From Glandiceps talaboti (taxonomy: Eukaryota; Hemichordata; Enteropneusta; Spengelidae): 64,000 bases of DNA. The notes below the pieces were generated by a model. The model was not told the DNA's origin. It saw only the letters and a list, made by a program, of their open reading frames with translations, and did not search any database. A program made the translations under genes and the position numbers. The stretch is from contig NC_135566.1 in the NCBI RefSeq assembly GCF_964340395.1, positions 10,423,501 to 10,487,500 on the forward strand, given 5' to 3'. Position 1 is the first letter of the stretch; each line of letters opens with the position of its first letter. Shown piece by piece: positions 13,452 to 25,534 of the stretch.

Positions 13452-16400
13452 ATGCCTGAACCTGACATAATCGAGGAGGAAGAAGACGATGCTTTGCCGG
13501 AGTTGTCATCATCTGGCGGGGGTAGCGCACATACGTCCCGCCGAGGGTCTGCAACCTCCCGTATATCCACGGGATCATCGGGAAGTGGCTCTTCGGGGAG
13601 TATGAACAAAATGGGCGATTTTGAAATCTGCTTCGAAGGTAGCGTAGACAAAAAGTACGAATGTGCTGCCTGTTGTCAAGTTCTGAGATACCCGGTACAG
13701 TTTGAAGACTGTGGTCACCGTGTGTGCTCTTCATGTTTACCCGATCTTTTGAGGTAAGTCACTGGAGTTGAATCTATAGTAGAATTCAAACCCCAAGAAC
13801 TGATAATCACCATATGAATTGTCAATCATTTCTGCCAACAGTGGCCATCCAGCCATTCTCAGCCCAAGCAAGACCTAATACCTAGCAGAATTGTTGTTAA
13901 ATAAAGCTGCGTACTATACTATACAACTAAAGGTATACAGACTGTCGTGAACATTTTGTAAGGGTGAAAATATATAGCTTCATTATACGTGATGGATTCA
14001 ACGTTAACTAGAAGTTTAACATATTACTGTAACCCCATGACTACTACTATAGCATCAACACTACTACTTTACGATCTGATAATTATCGCTACGAGTTGTA
14101 TAGTTTACACTCTACTCCTGACAAAGATAAAGACAAATTTCGCTCCTGAGTATCTTCCATTATTAGACCTATCCTTTGGTCGCTAAAAAAGACTATAATA
14201 TAAACCGGTCTGATCAGAGACAGTCTTTAGAAGAACTCCGAAACCAACCCGCTAGAATGATCCAGAATATATCATGTTAACTGTCTCCTATATCGTCATA
14301 AATATCGAGTGCTACAGGTTGACACAACACCCGACTATCTCCTAGGCAACGGGAGATACTGAATATTATTAATCTTAAATGGCCATTTTTCAACTTTTTG
14401 GTTTTCTTACCTTTTTTTTCTTAAAAGAGGACACTGTGTCTTCCCTCAAACCACTATCCAAAAATAGAAAATTTAAAGATATTGTTATGACCACATACGT
14501 GAACGTGCGTGTACATATATCTTTTCCATACGTTATTAAACTCAGCAAAATGTGACTAAATACAATGTCCTCGGCCAAGGTGAGATAGTGACAAATTTAT
14601 GTTGCGAGAATAATTTTTTCTTAGAGCCATATGTCCCCACACTATTAATAGCTAATGTAGGTGTGGAAGTAACTTACAATACTTTAGCTCTGATAAAAGG
14701 AATACCGAGACGTTATTTTTATCGACTTCAATTCTTTGGACTGAGGACATCTACATCTTACCACGTTTTCACTATATTCCTGTCATAGCGGCTTTTACAC
14801 AGAGTGTCACGTTCTGATGTTGTCTATCAGTGTACCTTTATTCTTTTTTCTCCACAATCCACATTGTCTATCGAGGTACGGGATCTTTGCGGGCTTATGG
14901 GGTTACTTACAGTACAGAACAGCAGAGACACTCACTCAAACGCATATAGCGAGGACACCCAACACCATGTGTTTTGTTATCGAAGTCTTGATCAGAATTC
15001 TAGAAGGAACTTTCTATATACATTCTCTCATATTGTCTGAATGACGTCACTAACTGTAAATACAAGTTCGTTACGAAATGTGACCTTTCCTCCACATTTA
15101 TTATATTTAATATATTAATTGTGAACTTTTCTCTCGAACATTCCAGATATCATCCCATAATGTAAATTGTTAATTTTTGTAGAAATAATCCCAAATTATG
15201 GACATTTTATAATATGAACATAGCAATATATTGTTTACCCGTCTCTAAACTCAAATACACTCTTGATACATGACGCGATTATCGTTCGATGCACCATGAA
15301 TAATTCGGTGTAGGTTCGTAAAATTTGAATGAATTGCTGGAACATGTTGAAAATATTGTTATGTTTATTGTATATTTCTAATCAGCCGATCGGTACTCTG
15401 TGCGAATATAATGAAAATTCTAATTGTGATCATCCAAGCGATACTTCATCAAATGGAAATCGGCCCATTAGCTTAATTGAAATGGTACCTTTCTGTCTAT
15501 GGTTGACGTGAGTGAACATGATCACCAATGGAATCGTTGAAATAACAAAGGCTCTTGTAGTATGTATAGCCAATGTACTACAAGGTCAAAACAAGCACAA
15601 GTAGAGCAATGTATCTCATATACCCATCATACACATGAATGTAGCATATATCCGTTAAAAGTGTGGAAAATGCTTAAGTTAGCAGGGTTAAAGCCTTAAA
15701 TATCAACTTTTCCGAACAATACTGACCACGACGTCCATTTACCATCGTCGTATTGACCATGACCATTCTACTGAATATATATATATATATCTTCCTTGAC
15801 CTTCAAAAACAACAAAAATTTGTCTATTAGTGATGAACAGCCCATTTGAAGTACTATTCTTGACAATACAATGCCGTAAATTGATCATTATGATGACGAC
15901 ACGATATTTATATCACAGCCAGATCAACTTCGAATTGAAACCTTGTTTCTTTACAGGGTATCTCCAAGGTGCCCCATCGACCAAACACCAGTGTCTCGAG
16001 ATAGGGTGAGTATATCACTCAATGATTATTCTGGATTTTTAATTTGTAAACCATGTTCTATTATATACAATGAGGAAGCGCTGCAATAAAATGGCGTCAA
16101 TATATATTGCAGTAGTCTAACAGACTTTATTTGAAATTAATAACAACCATGCCGAATATACCAGAGAAGCAATTAATTAAGTTTTGCATTTACAATCACC
16201 ACTGTCGTACCGCTGGTTGAATTTACGATCATTTATCCACGTTCACAGTATTTGCTTTTGTCTAAAAACCTAATTGCTAACTCCTTGCAATGAATGTGGC
16301 CATGGTTCACGGCTTTTAGTCCCCTGCCGTAATACACACTTTTAGGCATGCCTAGACATTGTTGCTGTAAAAATATTGGAAAAGGGTATCTTACTTGAAA

Positions 16401-18694
16401 CGCATGTTTAATGATTACGTAGGCCAGTCTCTTGGGAGATTTTTTTTTAAGTCTCAAATGTTTTCAGTTTGTTAATATTCATTTTTGTTCATTCTCGCAA
16501 CCCAGAGCTGTTATTTCTTCCTCGACACTGCGAAGTACCCTATTGACGGTGCGTTTTGGACGGTGCCGTAAAAGAGACTGTGGTTTGCGACGATGTTTTC
16601 GTTTTGTAAATGGGATTGTCCTCAACTTTCTTTTCAATTTGTCCCAGTTACTAGTCGTCTCCCAATAGGTCTATACGCATTCATCCCACTGTTTCGCAAT
16701 CACTCACACAGGTCAATATTTCACACAAAAGAACACACCTGTATTAAAAGTACAGTACATTATATTCAATAAAAGAATGATAAAAGCTCGGAGACTTGAG
16801 CAAGTCTATCTGCTGTGGTTAATTGTTTGAAAATTTGATCCTTAGGTCTATGTGGATACACCGTTCGGTAAAGAGATCAGTAACCTACCAGTCAAGTGTT
16901 GCAACTATACTAAAGGATGTGATTGGGCAGGAATCTTACAAGAAGTAAAGGTAGGAATCATTGCATAAGTACTACTGTATATTAATATATTTAGGTGTAT
17001 ATAGAATTTGAATATGGTAATTATACAATATAGTATACTGTTTTGTATTTGTGAACTGTGGAATGGTTCAGAATTGACAAAATTAAGCTATCAACATGGT
17101 TTTGGATGTTTAGACCTGAAGAAGATATCAGTCGGTAAAAAGGTTACATGAAGCTCCAAAACCGAATTTATGGATGATGCAACGTTAGTGAAGTTAAACA
17201 GTTCAACGTATGCACACTCTTATTGTAGTTCAAATATATAATAATGACGTCATCTCCCTTAATTTATACATTCATTTCATTTTTCATACTTCCCCCATTT
17301 CAATATATAGACCCACATGGATGAATGTGGCTACATTATGGTTGATTGTCCCAATATATGTGGCGCACACTTCGAAAAACGTTTCCTGGAGGGTCACATT
17401 ACAGAAGACTGTCACAAGAGGACTGTCCAGTGTGATTTTTGTGAGAAGAACGTCTTCTACAAAGATGAAATTGCTCACATGAATGCTTGCAAACAATTCC
17501 CAGTTCCATGCCCAAATGGATGCAAGGAAACAGAGATACCACGTGGTGAGGTAGGCAGACATAAATTCCTCTGATAGCGGGACTACACTGTGATTGCCAC
17601 ACTTGCGGCTGACCTTGTATATCCTTGTTCTTTCCATGTCTGGACTTGCTAAAGTCAATGATATTTCTCTGGAATATGTTTTTGTTAAACTAAACTTGGT
17701 ATAATGTACGGGTTTTCATTCGTCTTTTGTGAGATGTGTTGGAGTTATTGCTAAATCCCCTGTGGATACCCACTGTCTGGAAAACGTAATACGACTGATG
17801 TGATCATATAAACACAAAACTAAAAAAAAACCGTGTAATGAATTGCATAATTTTCAGTGATATTAACAAAACTTGTGTTGTTTAACAAAACTTGTTTGAT
17901 ACGATAGTTAATGTTTTAGCACCTGTCATTTTCTTTCAGGTCAAGAATCATTGTGACACCGTCTGTCCTAAAGCAAAGATACCATGTCCATTTGCCGTGT
18001 GTGGTTGTGACTATAAGGTAAGAAATAGTTCTCACTTACTCACTCTAAGATTTTTAATGTCATGTTAATAGTTACTAGTAAACCCATTCACACTGCTGGA
18101 CCTTGTCATTTTGGTAAACTGTATATTTCATAAGAATAGTAATGCCATTCTCATCATTGTCACCATCAACCTGGAAATCAACAGTGTATTATACTAGTAC
18201 TCGTGAAAATTAACATTATTTTACATATTTTATTCTGGATTTCTCCTTTAATGTCTAGAATATATAATACACACTAATTACAATTTAGAACCCTGACTAT
18301 TAATCTGCATAATGTTCTCAATGTGCCTAAAAAAAACAAAAAATAATTGAGAATTTCATTTTCACAATTACAGGGTGAACGGCAGAAGATGACGAAACAC
18401 TTGAAGGATGAGCCAACCCAACATTTGACACTTGTTGGCGAAACTATTGTTAAACATGTGGACATTTTGGACGAGCACAAAGAGACACTTGCAGAACAAA
18501 AGGTATAGTGGTATTTTATCATGAAGTTTAAAATGAAATTTACATAGACCGTTACTGTCAACTTAAAAGGTTAATTGTGAAATTGACATGCGTTACGATA
18601 TAATTGATTAAGTGGTCTATATGATTAATGGGTAGATTAATAACATCTACTTCACGAGGATCTACACTGTATACTGTGCATGTGTATTGTGTGT

Positions 18695-18730
<36 letters not shown>

Positions 18731-18821
18731 CTGTTTTAGAGATAAGCGTATGCGTGTTATATAACACACACACACACACAGACACACACAGACACAGACA
18801 CAGACACACACACACACACAC

Positions 18822-18853
<32 letters not shown>

Positions 18854-19982
18854 TAGCATTGTAATGAAATATTTTTTGTTCATTCGGCCTTTTCTCTGTA
18901 CAGACTAAAACAATATTTTCAATTCATATCTTATTTAACATTTTCTTTATTCGTACTCATTCGAGTAATTCATATCTATGTATGTATATTATTTCTGTCT
19001 TTCAGCTAGACTTAGTGGAGTGTCGACACAAAGTTCAGGATTTGGAGAAACTGTACGGTTCTCAGCTGGTATGGAAAATTGACCGTTACGCTGAAAGAAT
19101 GCAGGAAGCTAAAACAGGAAAGAAGCCAACAATATTTAGCCCTTCATTCTCAACGAGTCGCCATGGTTACAGACTGGCCGTTTCTCTTTGTCTCAATGGT
19201 GATGGGAAAGGTAAATATGATGAACAACAGTTAGTTCTCTTGTTTCTATCTATTATGAAGTGGGTTGGGTGAAGTCCTAAATGAGGAGGGTTACCACTTT
19301 TCTTTGCGTGAGCTGAGGACATGCTCAAATTACAAATTTTGTCATATGCAACTGTTTACTCGAGTGATCTTAACTGGCTTTATTACATTGCATAAGTCTA
19401 TAAGACATTATAATACACGAGTACGATGGAATATCATAATTAATTTTCTGTCTGTAGAAGGGCCTGTTTGACCAAAGATACTATGGGGAGAAAGTGGAGT
19501 TAGATTTTCCAACGGTGATATTTTGGCAGCCCTCTCCAAATGTCATATAATCTGAAACGTTACCCGACAAATGAGAAGAGACGTGTAAAAAATACATGAT
19601 ATTGCTTGATTTCATTGATATACTAAAATGATACTTCAATTATTTATTTTCAGCAAAGAATCACTTCATGTCTGTCTTTGTCTGTATCTGCCGGGGAGAG
19701 TATGACGCCTTATTACCATGGCCATTCAGTCATCGTATCGTTTTCACCTTGATTGATCAATGTCAAGACCCCAATGCTCGTCGTAACCTGTCCTACCAAG
19801 TCAAACCTAACATCTGTAAGGAAAATAAACCGTTCTTAGGAAGACCAAGTGGTGAACGGAATGCCAGTTTTGGAACCCAGCGATTCGTTCCCTTGGCATC
19901 AGTCAAAACGCTTGATTACATTCGAGATGATACAATGTTTATCAAAGTTCATGTCGACCATGATCAGATGATCTTACTGTAG
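13452..19982 (+). CDS. TNF receptor-associated factor (TRAF family)
   Basis: Adaptor and probable RING E3 ligase acting under TNF-receptor, interleukin or Toll-type receptors. Exons: 13452-13753, 15957-16005, 16846-16950, 17311-17550, 17940-18017, 18374-18502, 19006-19210 and 19654-19982. All have GT-AG boundaries and consistent phases, giving 478 residues. An acidic and Ser/Gly-rich N-terminus precedes a RING at residues 71-109 (C71, C74, C87, H89, C92, C95, C106, D109; the Asp as last ligand is seen in several TRAFs). TRAF-type zinc fingers follow over exons 3-5, then a short coiled coil (exons 6-7), then a C-terminal MATH/TRAF-C domain starting at LVWKID and including RGEYDALLPWPF and YIRDDTMFIKV. 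The start at 13452 was chosen over an in-frame ATG at 13362 because the acidic protein begins there; the earlier one is possible. Features of TRAF3, TRAF4 and TRAF5 are mixed, so no orthologue is named. Confidence 0.95.
16504..16605 (+). repeat. dispersed hairpin-repeat family, copy 3 (TRAF intron 2)
   Basis: Carries AGAGCTGTTATTTCTTCC, GACACTGCGAAGTA, GTGCGTTTTGGACGGTGCCG and a TTTGCGACGATG end. It lies in the TRAF intron between the second and third coding exons, in the sense orientation. Confidence 0.75.
18689..18855. repeat. (TG)n / (CA)n / (AT)n microsatellites in TRAF intron 6
   Basis: A TG run, a short spacer, a CA run with GACA variants, CATA repeats and a terminal AT run. The complementary TG and CA tracts could pair in the pre-mRNA. 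Confidence 0.95.
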
Positions 19983-20188
19983 ATTATTTGGAATATCAGA
20001 CGATGTGATTTGATTTATTTCATTAATTAATGTGTATATTATCCGTGTGTTTGCACGTTTGTTGGTTACTCCTGTGTTCTGTACATATTTCATATTTTAA
20101 ACTGCAGTCATTTTGAAGTTATTTACATAGATTTTAATCAGTGACATTAATATATGTCAATTATTTACCAAGTACAATGTGCCATTGA

Positions 20189-20194
20189 ATTAAA
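20189..20194 (+). promoter_or_regulatory. candidate TRAF poly(A) signal (ATTAAA)
   Basis: ATTAAA lies about 210 bases after the TRAF stop and is followed by a TG-rich stretch (GCTCAGTTTTGTATTGG). An AATAAA cluster at 21150 is an alternative distal site. Confidence 0.45.
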
Positions 20195-20529
20195 GACTTG
20201 CTCAGTTTTGTATTGGTCTATTTCCTGCTATAGCATATTAGTGGTCTAAGTTTTCATCTTCACACTGATTTTTAAAGAACCACCCCTCTGTATTTCACTT
20301 TTGACCAACTATTATTGAACTGGCACACACGAGTTCTGTCATGCACTAAATAGATTGTACCATAGATGCTACACGAAAGTAGGGGCTATGATTATACCAA
20401 AGAGAAGTTACTAACATAGGCGAGTGTTGTTGAGTGGTGTTGATATACTACAATAATAATAGGAGGTAATAATACAGCTCTGACCATCTTAGACCACTCT
20501 ATAGTGGTCTGAGGTGTAAGGAATTGAGA

Positions 20530-20685
20530 GGTACCACAGATAAAGTAAGAAACAGATCAGTAATGGACCCTCTCCCATTGTCCGAACGGGCAGATTTACA
20601 TGACAATGAGTTACTTTAGACTACTGTTCAGACAATGAGAGAGGGTCCATTGCTAATCTGTTTCTTCCTTGTCTGTGGCGGTACC
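20530..20685. repeat. long imperfect inverted repeat with about 58-bp arms
   Basis: The left arm runs from GGTACCACAGA to TTGTCCGAAC and the right arm from GTTCAGACAATGAGAG to TCTGTGGCGGTACC. The arms match along most of their length, with a loop of about 37 bases. ATGGACCCTCTC is exact in both arms. If transcribed in the TRAF 3' region it would form a long hairpin. Confidence 0.8.
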
Positions 20686-21679
20686 AGTATAGTGAGTAGG
20701 CTTCAGGACACTGACTTAGTGAGAGCATGGAAGTATCACATGGGTGATACTTCCATAGTGAGAGGGTCTGAGCATGGGGAGTACTATTACTAGTATTAGG
20801 GGAGATCCATGGTCTGAGAGACACCAATGTAGAAAGATGGGTTGAAAGGCACCACTGTATTCAGAGGGGTTGCGAGGTACCAACAAAGTAAGCGGGGCAG
20901 TAAAAATCAACATAGAGAGTGAGTGATTTTAATATGTTCATACACAACCACACAGTTAAATAGATGAATTAAATTATTTAGACCAATAGAATTGGTGTGA
21001 CTATTGTAACCATGGTAATGTTTTCAATGTTGTAAATATTTTGGAATGTACATTTATTAAGACTTTGACATTGCCAACAATAACTTTATTTGTTGATCAA
21101 CAACACTGGAGATTTACATTACATTGTATATTTCAGTCAAGTGATTGTAAATAAATAAATAAAGTACAGTAACAGTATGTGTCATTGTAGCCTGGTTTCC
21201 ATAGAAACTTGATTTTGTGTCAGGAAAATTGTAAAACATGACAGAATGGTTTCAAGGCAAGTGTTCTTATAATGTTCAATAACAAAATGTTTGAAATCCA
21301 AATATATTACACACTCTTAAATTCTCTAAACACATCTTACATGTAAAATGTCCCAACATGCAGTAACATAACTTTGCTGCAACACAGCACAGCACTTAAA
21401 CATACATGACTATCAGTTATGACAGTCCTACTTCCCTCTTCAAAACAGAATCTCTTTACGATTACACAACTCTGGCATGTTAAATGTATTTTTCTGGTTC
21501 ATTAGAAAACACATTTTAGCTGCCATGTTTACGAAGAAATGCATCTGTACTGCTGGCAAGAATACAGGCACTGTGAAAATGATACATCTAGTACTGATCA
21601 AAATATTAAAATCTATCCACATTTTGTCAAGTAAAATCAAATCAAATCAAAGATTGTATCTCTACAAAGCAAACAAAAG

Positions 21680-22010
21680 TTAACAGACAGACATACACAC
21701 AAACACAAATACATACAGACAGACAGACAGACAGACAGACAGATAACAGAGATACACAGACAGGCAGGCAGATAGACAGACAGACACAGACAGATACACA
21801 GACACAGATACAGATAGATAGATACACAGACAGAGACAGACATACATACATAGACTGACAGACACAGACAAACAGATAGGCAGGCAGACAGACGCACACA
21901 GAAACAGACAGAGACAGAGAAAGATAGACAGAAAGAAATGCACTGCCAAAGAAAGACAAACAGACAGACAGACAGACAGAAACACACAAACACACACAGA
22001 CACAATGGAC
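21680..22010. repeat. (GACA)n / (GATA)n degenerate simple repeat
   Basis: About 330 bp of GACA, GATA, CACA and GGCA tetramers with interruptions. The minus-strand open frames rich in Cys, Val, Leu and Ser through it are repeat artefacts. Confidence 0.95.
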
Positions 22011-22362
22011 AGTACAGGGGTATTAACAAGGTGTTACATTGTGATTATTGCTGTTTCAGATAAATAACTTTATAGAACATATCTCTTGCATTGTATCTAT
22101 ACAAAATTTCCTTCACAATATAGATTTCTGTACAAATTCAAATAAATGTCTTCACACATAAGTATGAACCCTTACAACAATCCAGCCATAAATCATGCTG
22201 GCACTTACTTCATAACAACAGACTGGCTTAACACACTCACCCAACTGTTTTTAAACTGCCTCTAAAAAGTGCAGGACTTTTAAGTAACAAATTATTCAAA
22301 CATCCCTGAAAATTCAAACTGAGTTATTGCTTGGTTTGACATGCTTGTTTGCATAGAATGTG

Positions 22363-22504
22363 TCATCTTTTATGGTGTACCAATTTCTGCTCTTCATCTG
22401 TGATATGGTAGATCTTTCTCACTGTACTGTCCATCATTAAGTCTACACCTCTGAAGAATAGAAGTAATTTGGAATGAGTTGATGGTAGATACACAAAATA
22501 TATA

Positions 22505-22547
<43 letters not shown>

Positions 22548-24637
22548 CATGCATGTCTGTCTGTCTGTCTGTCTGTGTCTGTATGTATGTATGTATGTAT
22601 GTATGTATGTATGTATGTATGTATGTATGTATGTATGTATGTATGTATGTATCTATGTATGTATCTATGTATGTATCTATGTATCTATATATGTATCTAC
22701 GATCTATGTATCTATGTATAGTTGTGTATTTCTTACCTATCAATTGGTTTAATGATAAATGGTATAGCTGATAATCCTATTGCTGTAGTTGTCCATTTCC
22801 GCACATTGAGTGGAAGACTCGTTGATTTGGCCATTAAATACAATGACAGTGCACATATTCTATTAATGGTTACACCTGGTATAATAACTGATGCCAATCC
22901 TTGCCATACTAAGCAATCACCAACAGCATGAATTACCTTCTTGGTTTTGATGGAATCATCTTTCCATTGTATCTGTAAAAAACATTTAACATAAAACAAA
23001 CTCTGTCTCATGAAATCTGGTGTGAGATGTAAAATCACCTATTGAAATCAGGACGGCATATAAGTCATTTTGGAAGTTAGTTCTTTAACAAATACAAAAG
23101 GTGTGCAATTATATCATAATCCTTAATATGGCTTTTAACAGCATGTTAGTGCGGAAATAACTATAAAATATGATTCTTTTTCTTTTGTGTTTGCACTAGC
23201 CTTTCCAAAGTATCTCAAAATATCAATTTCATAATGCTGGACACCTTCCATGTGTACATACTAAACTATCAGAGTAGAAGTTAATTTTGATTCACTTTCA
23301 GACTAACATTATTGGCTTTCCAGCCTTTATCAACTGAATCAGCTGCTACATAACCACTAGCTACTAACCTGGTTGGCTTTCCAGCCTTTATCAACTGAAT
23401 CAGCTGCTACATAACCACTAGCTACTAACCTTGTTGGCTTTCCAGCCTTTATCAACTGAATCAGCTGCTACATAACCACTAGCTACTAACCTTGTTGGCT
23501 TTCCAGCCTTTATCAACTGAATCAGCTGCTACATAACCACTAGCCACAAGGTAACTGAATCTAACTACTGATACTGGTACAAGTGATCTAAAGGATTCAC
23601 CAACTTCATTTGCATAGCCTGTGGAAAGAAATGGAAACAAGAAAAATATGATAATTCAAATATTGTTTTGTGTTCTCTTCTTTGACGTTGAACTTTGTTG
23701 TTGAATATCAGAACACATCGCCACTAAGGTAGGCCATAGACCCCCTCCACGTGGAGGGTCTATGTGGGTGGAGGGTCTATGTGGGTGGAGGGTCTATGGG
23801 TAGGCATATCTAATATTAGCTCTGAATATACATTGCTCCAATAACTCTGACACATTTCAGAGATGTGTTGGAGTTAAGGTGGAGCACACACATATCACCC
23901 AGCGCTAATCTACAAATCTAATATAAGATATGAGTAAAATACTAAAATAGCTGCACTTTACATTTATATACATATAGTAAGTGAGACATAATATAGAATA
24001 GAGGCAGTTTTCAAACTGCAGTTATAAGTAAAAGTATCTAGGGACAGTCAGCATCATTGCATGAAGCAAAAAGTTTGTTTCATTACATCATGCACACTAC
24101 CAGCAGAGTGTGTAATACACCAGATGGTGGACTGTACTTTTTGGAAGAGAAAGAGAGATAGAGAGAGAGAGCGCGCATACAGCCTACAAGAGTTTTTTGG
24201 CCAATTTGCAAAAAACTATATGCATGTTCAGCTGTACAAATGTATGCACTGAGGTATAATCAATAATAATATCACAGAAAAAAAAATCTGTTAATTTATA
24301 ATTAATATTGAAACATCCACGAAGCATAGGAAATGTGCACAAGTTACATAATCAATTAATGTTGCGTAAACCATGGATCTCACTAGTAATAGTAGCAGTA
24401 GTATACATGCCTAAACTGCCCCCCCCCCCCCCGTAATATCGCACGCGCGTGGTTGGTTGTACTTGTAGAGATTGTTAGAGCTCGTTGTTGACGTATCTAT
24501 TCAAACTAAGTCATGTTCTAAATCTTACCTAAGTATCTGACTAATGTATCTCGGAATAGATCTGTTTCCTTCTGTACACCAACCACATTTTGAATATTCT
24601 CTTGTTGACTGTGATTCGAACTACTCCGAGAAGACAT
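22363..24637 (-). CDS. MTFP1: mitochondrial fission process protein 1
   Basis: Inner-membrane protein of mitochondria (also called MTP18) that promotes fission. Minus-strand coding exons: 24637-24529, 23618-23491, 22972-22737 and 22450-22363. Junction phases close exactly, giving 186 residues; the human protein is about 166. Diagnostic segments are DLFRDTLVRYLGYANEVGES, FRSLVPVSVVRFSYLVASGY, CLVWQGLASVIIPGVTINR, VRKWTTTAIGL and PIDRGVDLMMDSTVRK, in the family's order. Hydrophobic stretches agree with its membrane location. The start at 24637 is the first ATG of a hydrophilic N-terminus that leads into the conserved RDTLVRYLG. The oddity is in intron 2, where the end of exon 2 and its donor are repeated in tandem. 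Confidence 0.96.
22508..22712. repeat. (GT)n-(CTGT)n-(TATG)n microsatellite in MTFP1 intron 3
   Basis: About 18 GT units, then CTGT units, about 19 TATG units and a degraded TATC tail. Open frames rich in Met, Tyr, Val and Cys here are repeat artefacts. Confidence 0.96.
23301..23545 (-). repeat. 61-bp tandem repeat containing exon tail plus splice donor
   Basis: Four copies at an exact 61-bp period; the marker CCAG in plus orientation falls at 23320, 23381, 23442 and 23503. On the minus strand the first copy is the real end of MTFP1 exon 2 (coding AADSVDKGWKANK) with its GTTAGT donor. The other three lie in the following intron, each again carrying the exon tail and GTTAGT. Copies are almost identical, so the expansion is recent. 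Confidence 0.95.
23736..23801. repeat. 18-bp tandem repeat with embedded palindrome
   Basis: GTGGAGGGTCTATGTGG-type units occur three times. The first is preceded by its own inverted copy, ATAGACCCCCTCCAC, giving a palindrome around CCACGTGG. It lies in MTFP1 intron 1. Confidence 0.8.
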
Positions 24638-25466
24638 TTTGTACGTGTCAAAGGTCAAAAGTCAAAGTTGACCCTTTCATCCAATCGAAAGGTGTGAAAA
24701 TTCAAAACACTAAACACGTCCGTGTTGATGTATGTCCGTGATGACACAATCCGAGGATTGAATTGTAAAGATAGTGTCTGACGTCTGCATAGCCTTATAC
24801 CTTATAGGCAAGGGTTAATAATCGCGTGTGATAAGTATTCTTCCACAGGTAAGTTATTGTTCACTTTAATATAATCACAGACTTGTCTTTGTCGACAAAA
24901 TGTAAGAAATGTCAAGGAAATACATGTAACGTCAACAGACAATAATCAGTGACAAACAATACGTCTTTACTGTGACCGAGTGCATATACACCTGCAATGA
25001 AAGGACGTAATAAATCAGAAGACATTCTCGTAACCAATCTGTCTGCAAAACTCAAGAAGGAATAGATAACGTTTATCCTCTGGACTTTAAAATCAATATG
25101 TGCTTTATATTTTATTTCATTTTGTGCTATCGCGTATCGGATACTCCCAAGTACATTTGTATTCTCCATTATTACACATAGCTAACGACCTTGGCCTACT
25201 ACATGCAATGGCAATAAATCAGTCCATGAGCAACGATGACAAGACTGACTTAATAAAGACAAACTACACGGAAAGGTGTGACTACAAAACTGTTACAAGC
25301 AAAGGAGATAAAATCATTCATTGCCAGTATCATGGAGTTATTATCTACCGGCCACCAAGTTCCATACTTGAATCAACAGTGTTTGAAATAAAACCAGTAC
25401 ATTATATCAATTAATTGATTTACTAATTATGTTTCACTTATAATTGGCATGTCAGCTCAGTCACAT

Positions 25467-25534
25467 ATGACCCAAATATTAATATGACCCAAATATTAAT
25501 ATGACCCAAATATTAATGTGACCCAAATATTAAT
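25467..25534. repeat. 17-bp tandem repeat, four copies
   Basis: The unit ATGACCCAAATATTAAT is repeated four times; the last copy has a single A-to-G change. Confidence 0.97.

Larger units (their letters stand above)
20195..22362. other. TRAF-MTFP1 convergent intergenic region
   Basis: No coding exon recognised. It holds a long imperfect inverted repeat at 20530-20685, a second small palindrome at 20727-20757, an AATAAA cluster at 21150-21163 and GACA/GATA-rich simple sequence at 21680-22010. The two genes point towards each other, so this holds both 3' ends. Confidence 0.55.

Noticed and set aside
17284-17658. Minus-strand 124-residue frame over TRAF exon 4
   Set aside because: Antisense shadow of the zinc-finger exon, which has a complete sense-strand splice model.
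25100-25414. 104-residue plus-strand frame
   Set aside because: No recognised similarity, no clear splice sites, and AT-rich intergenic context; too weak to call a gene.
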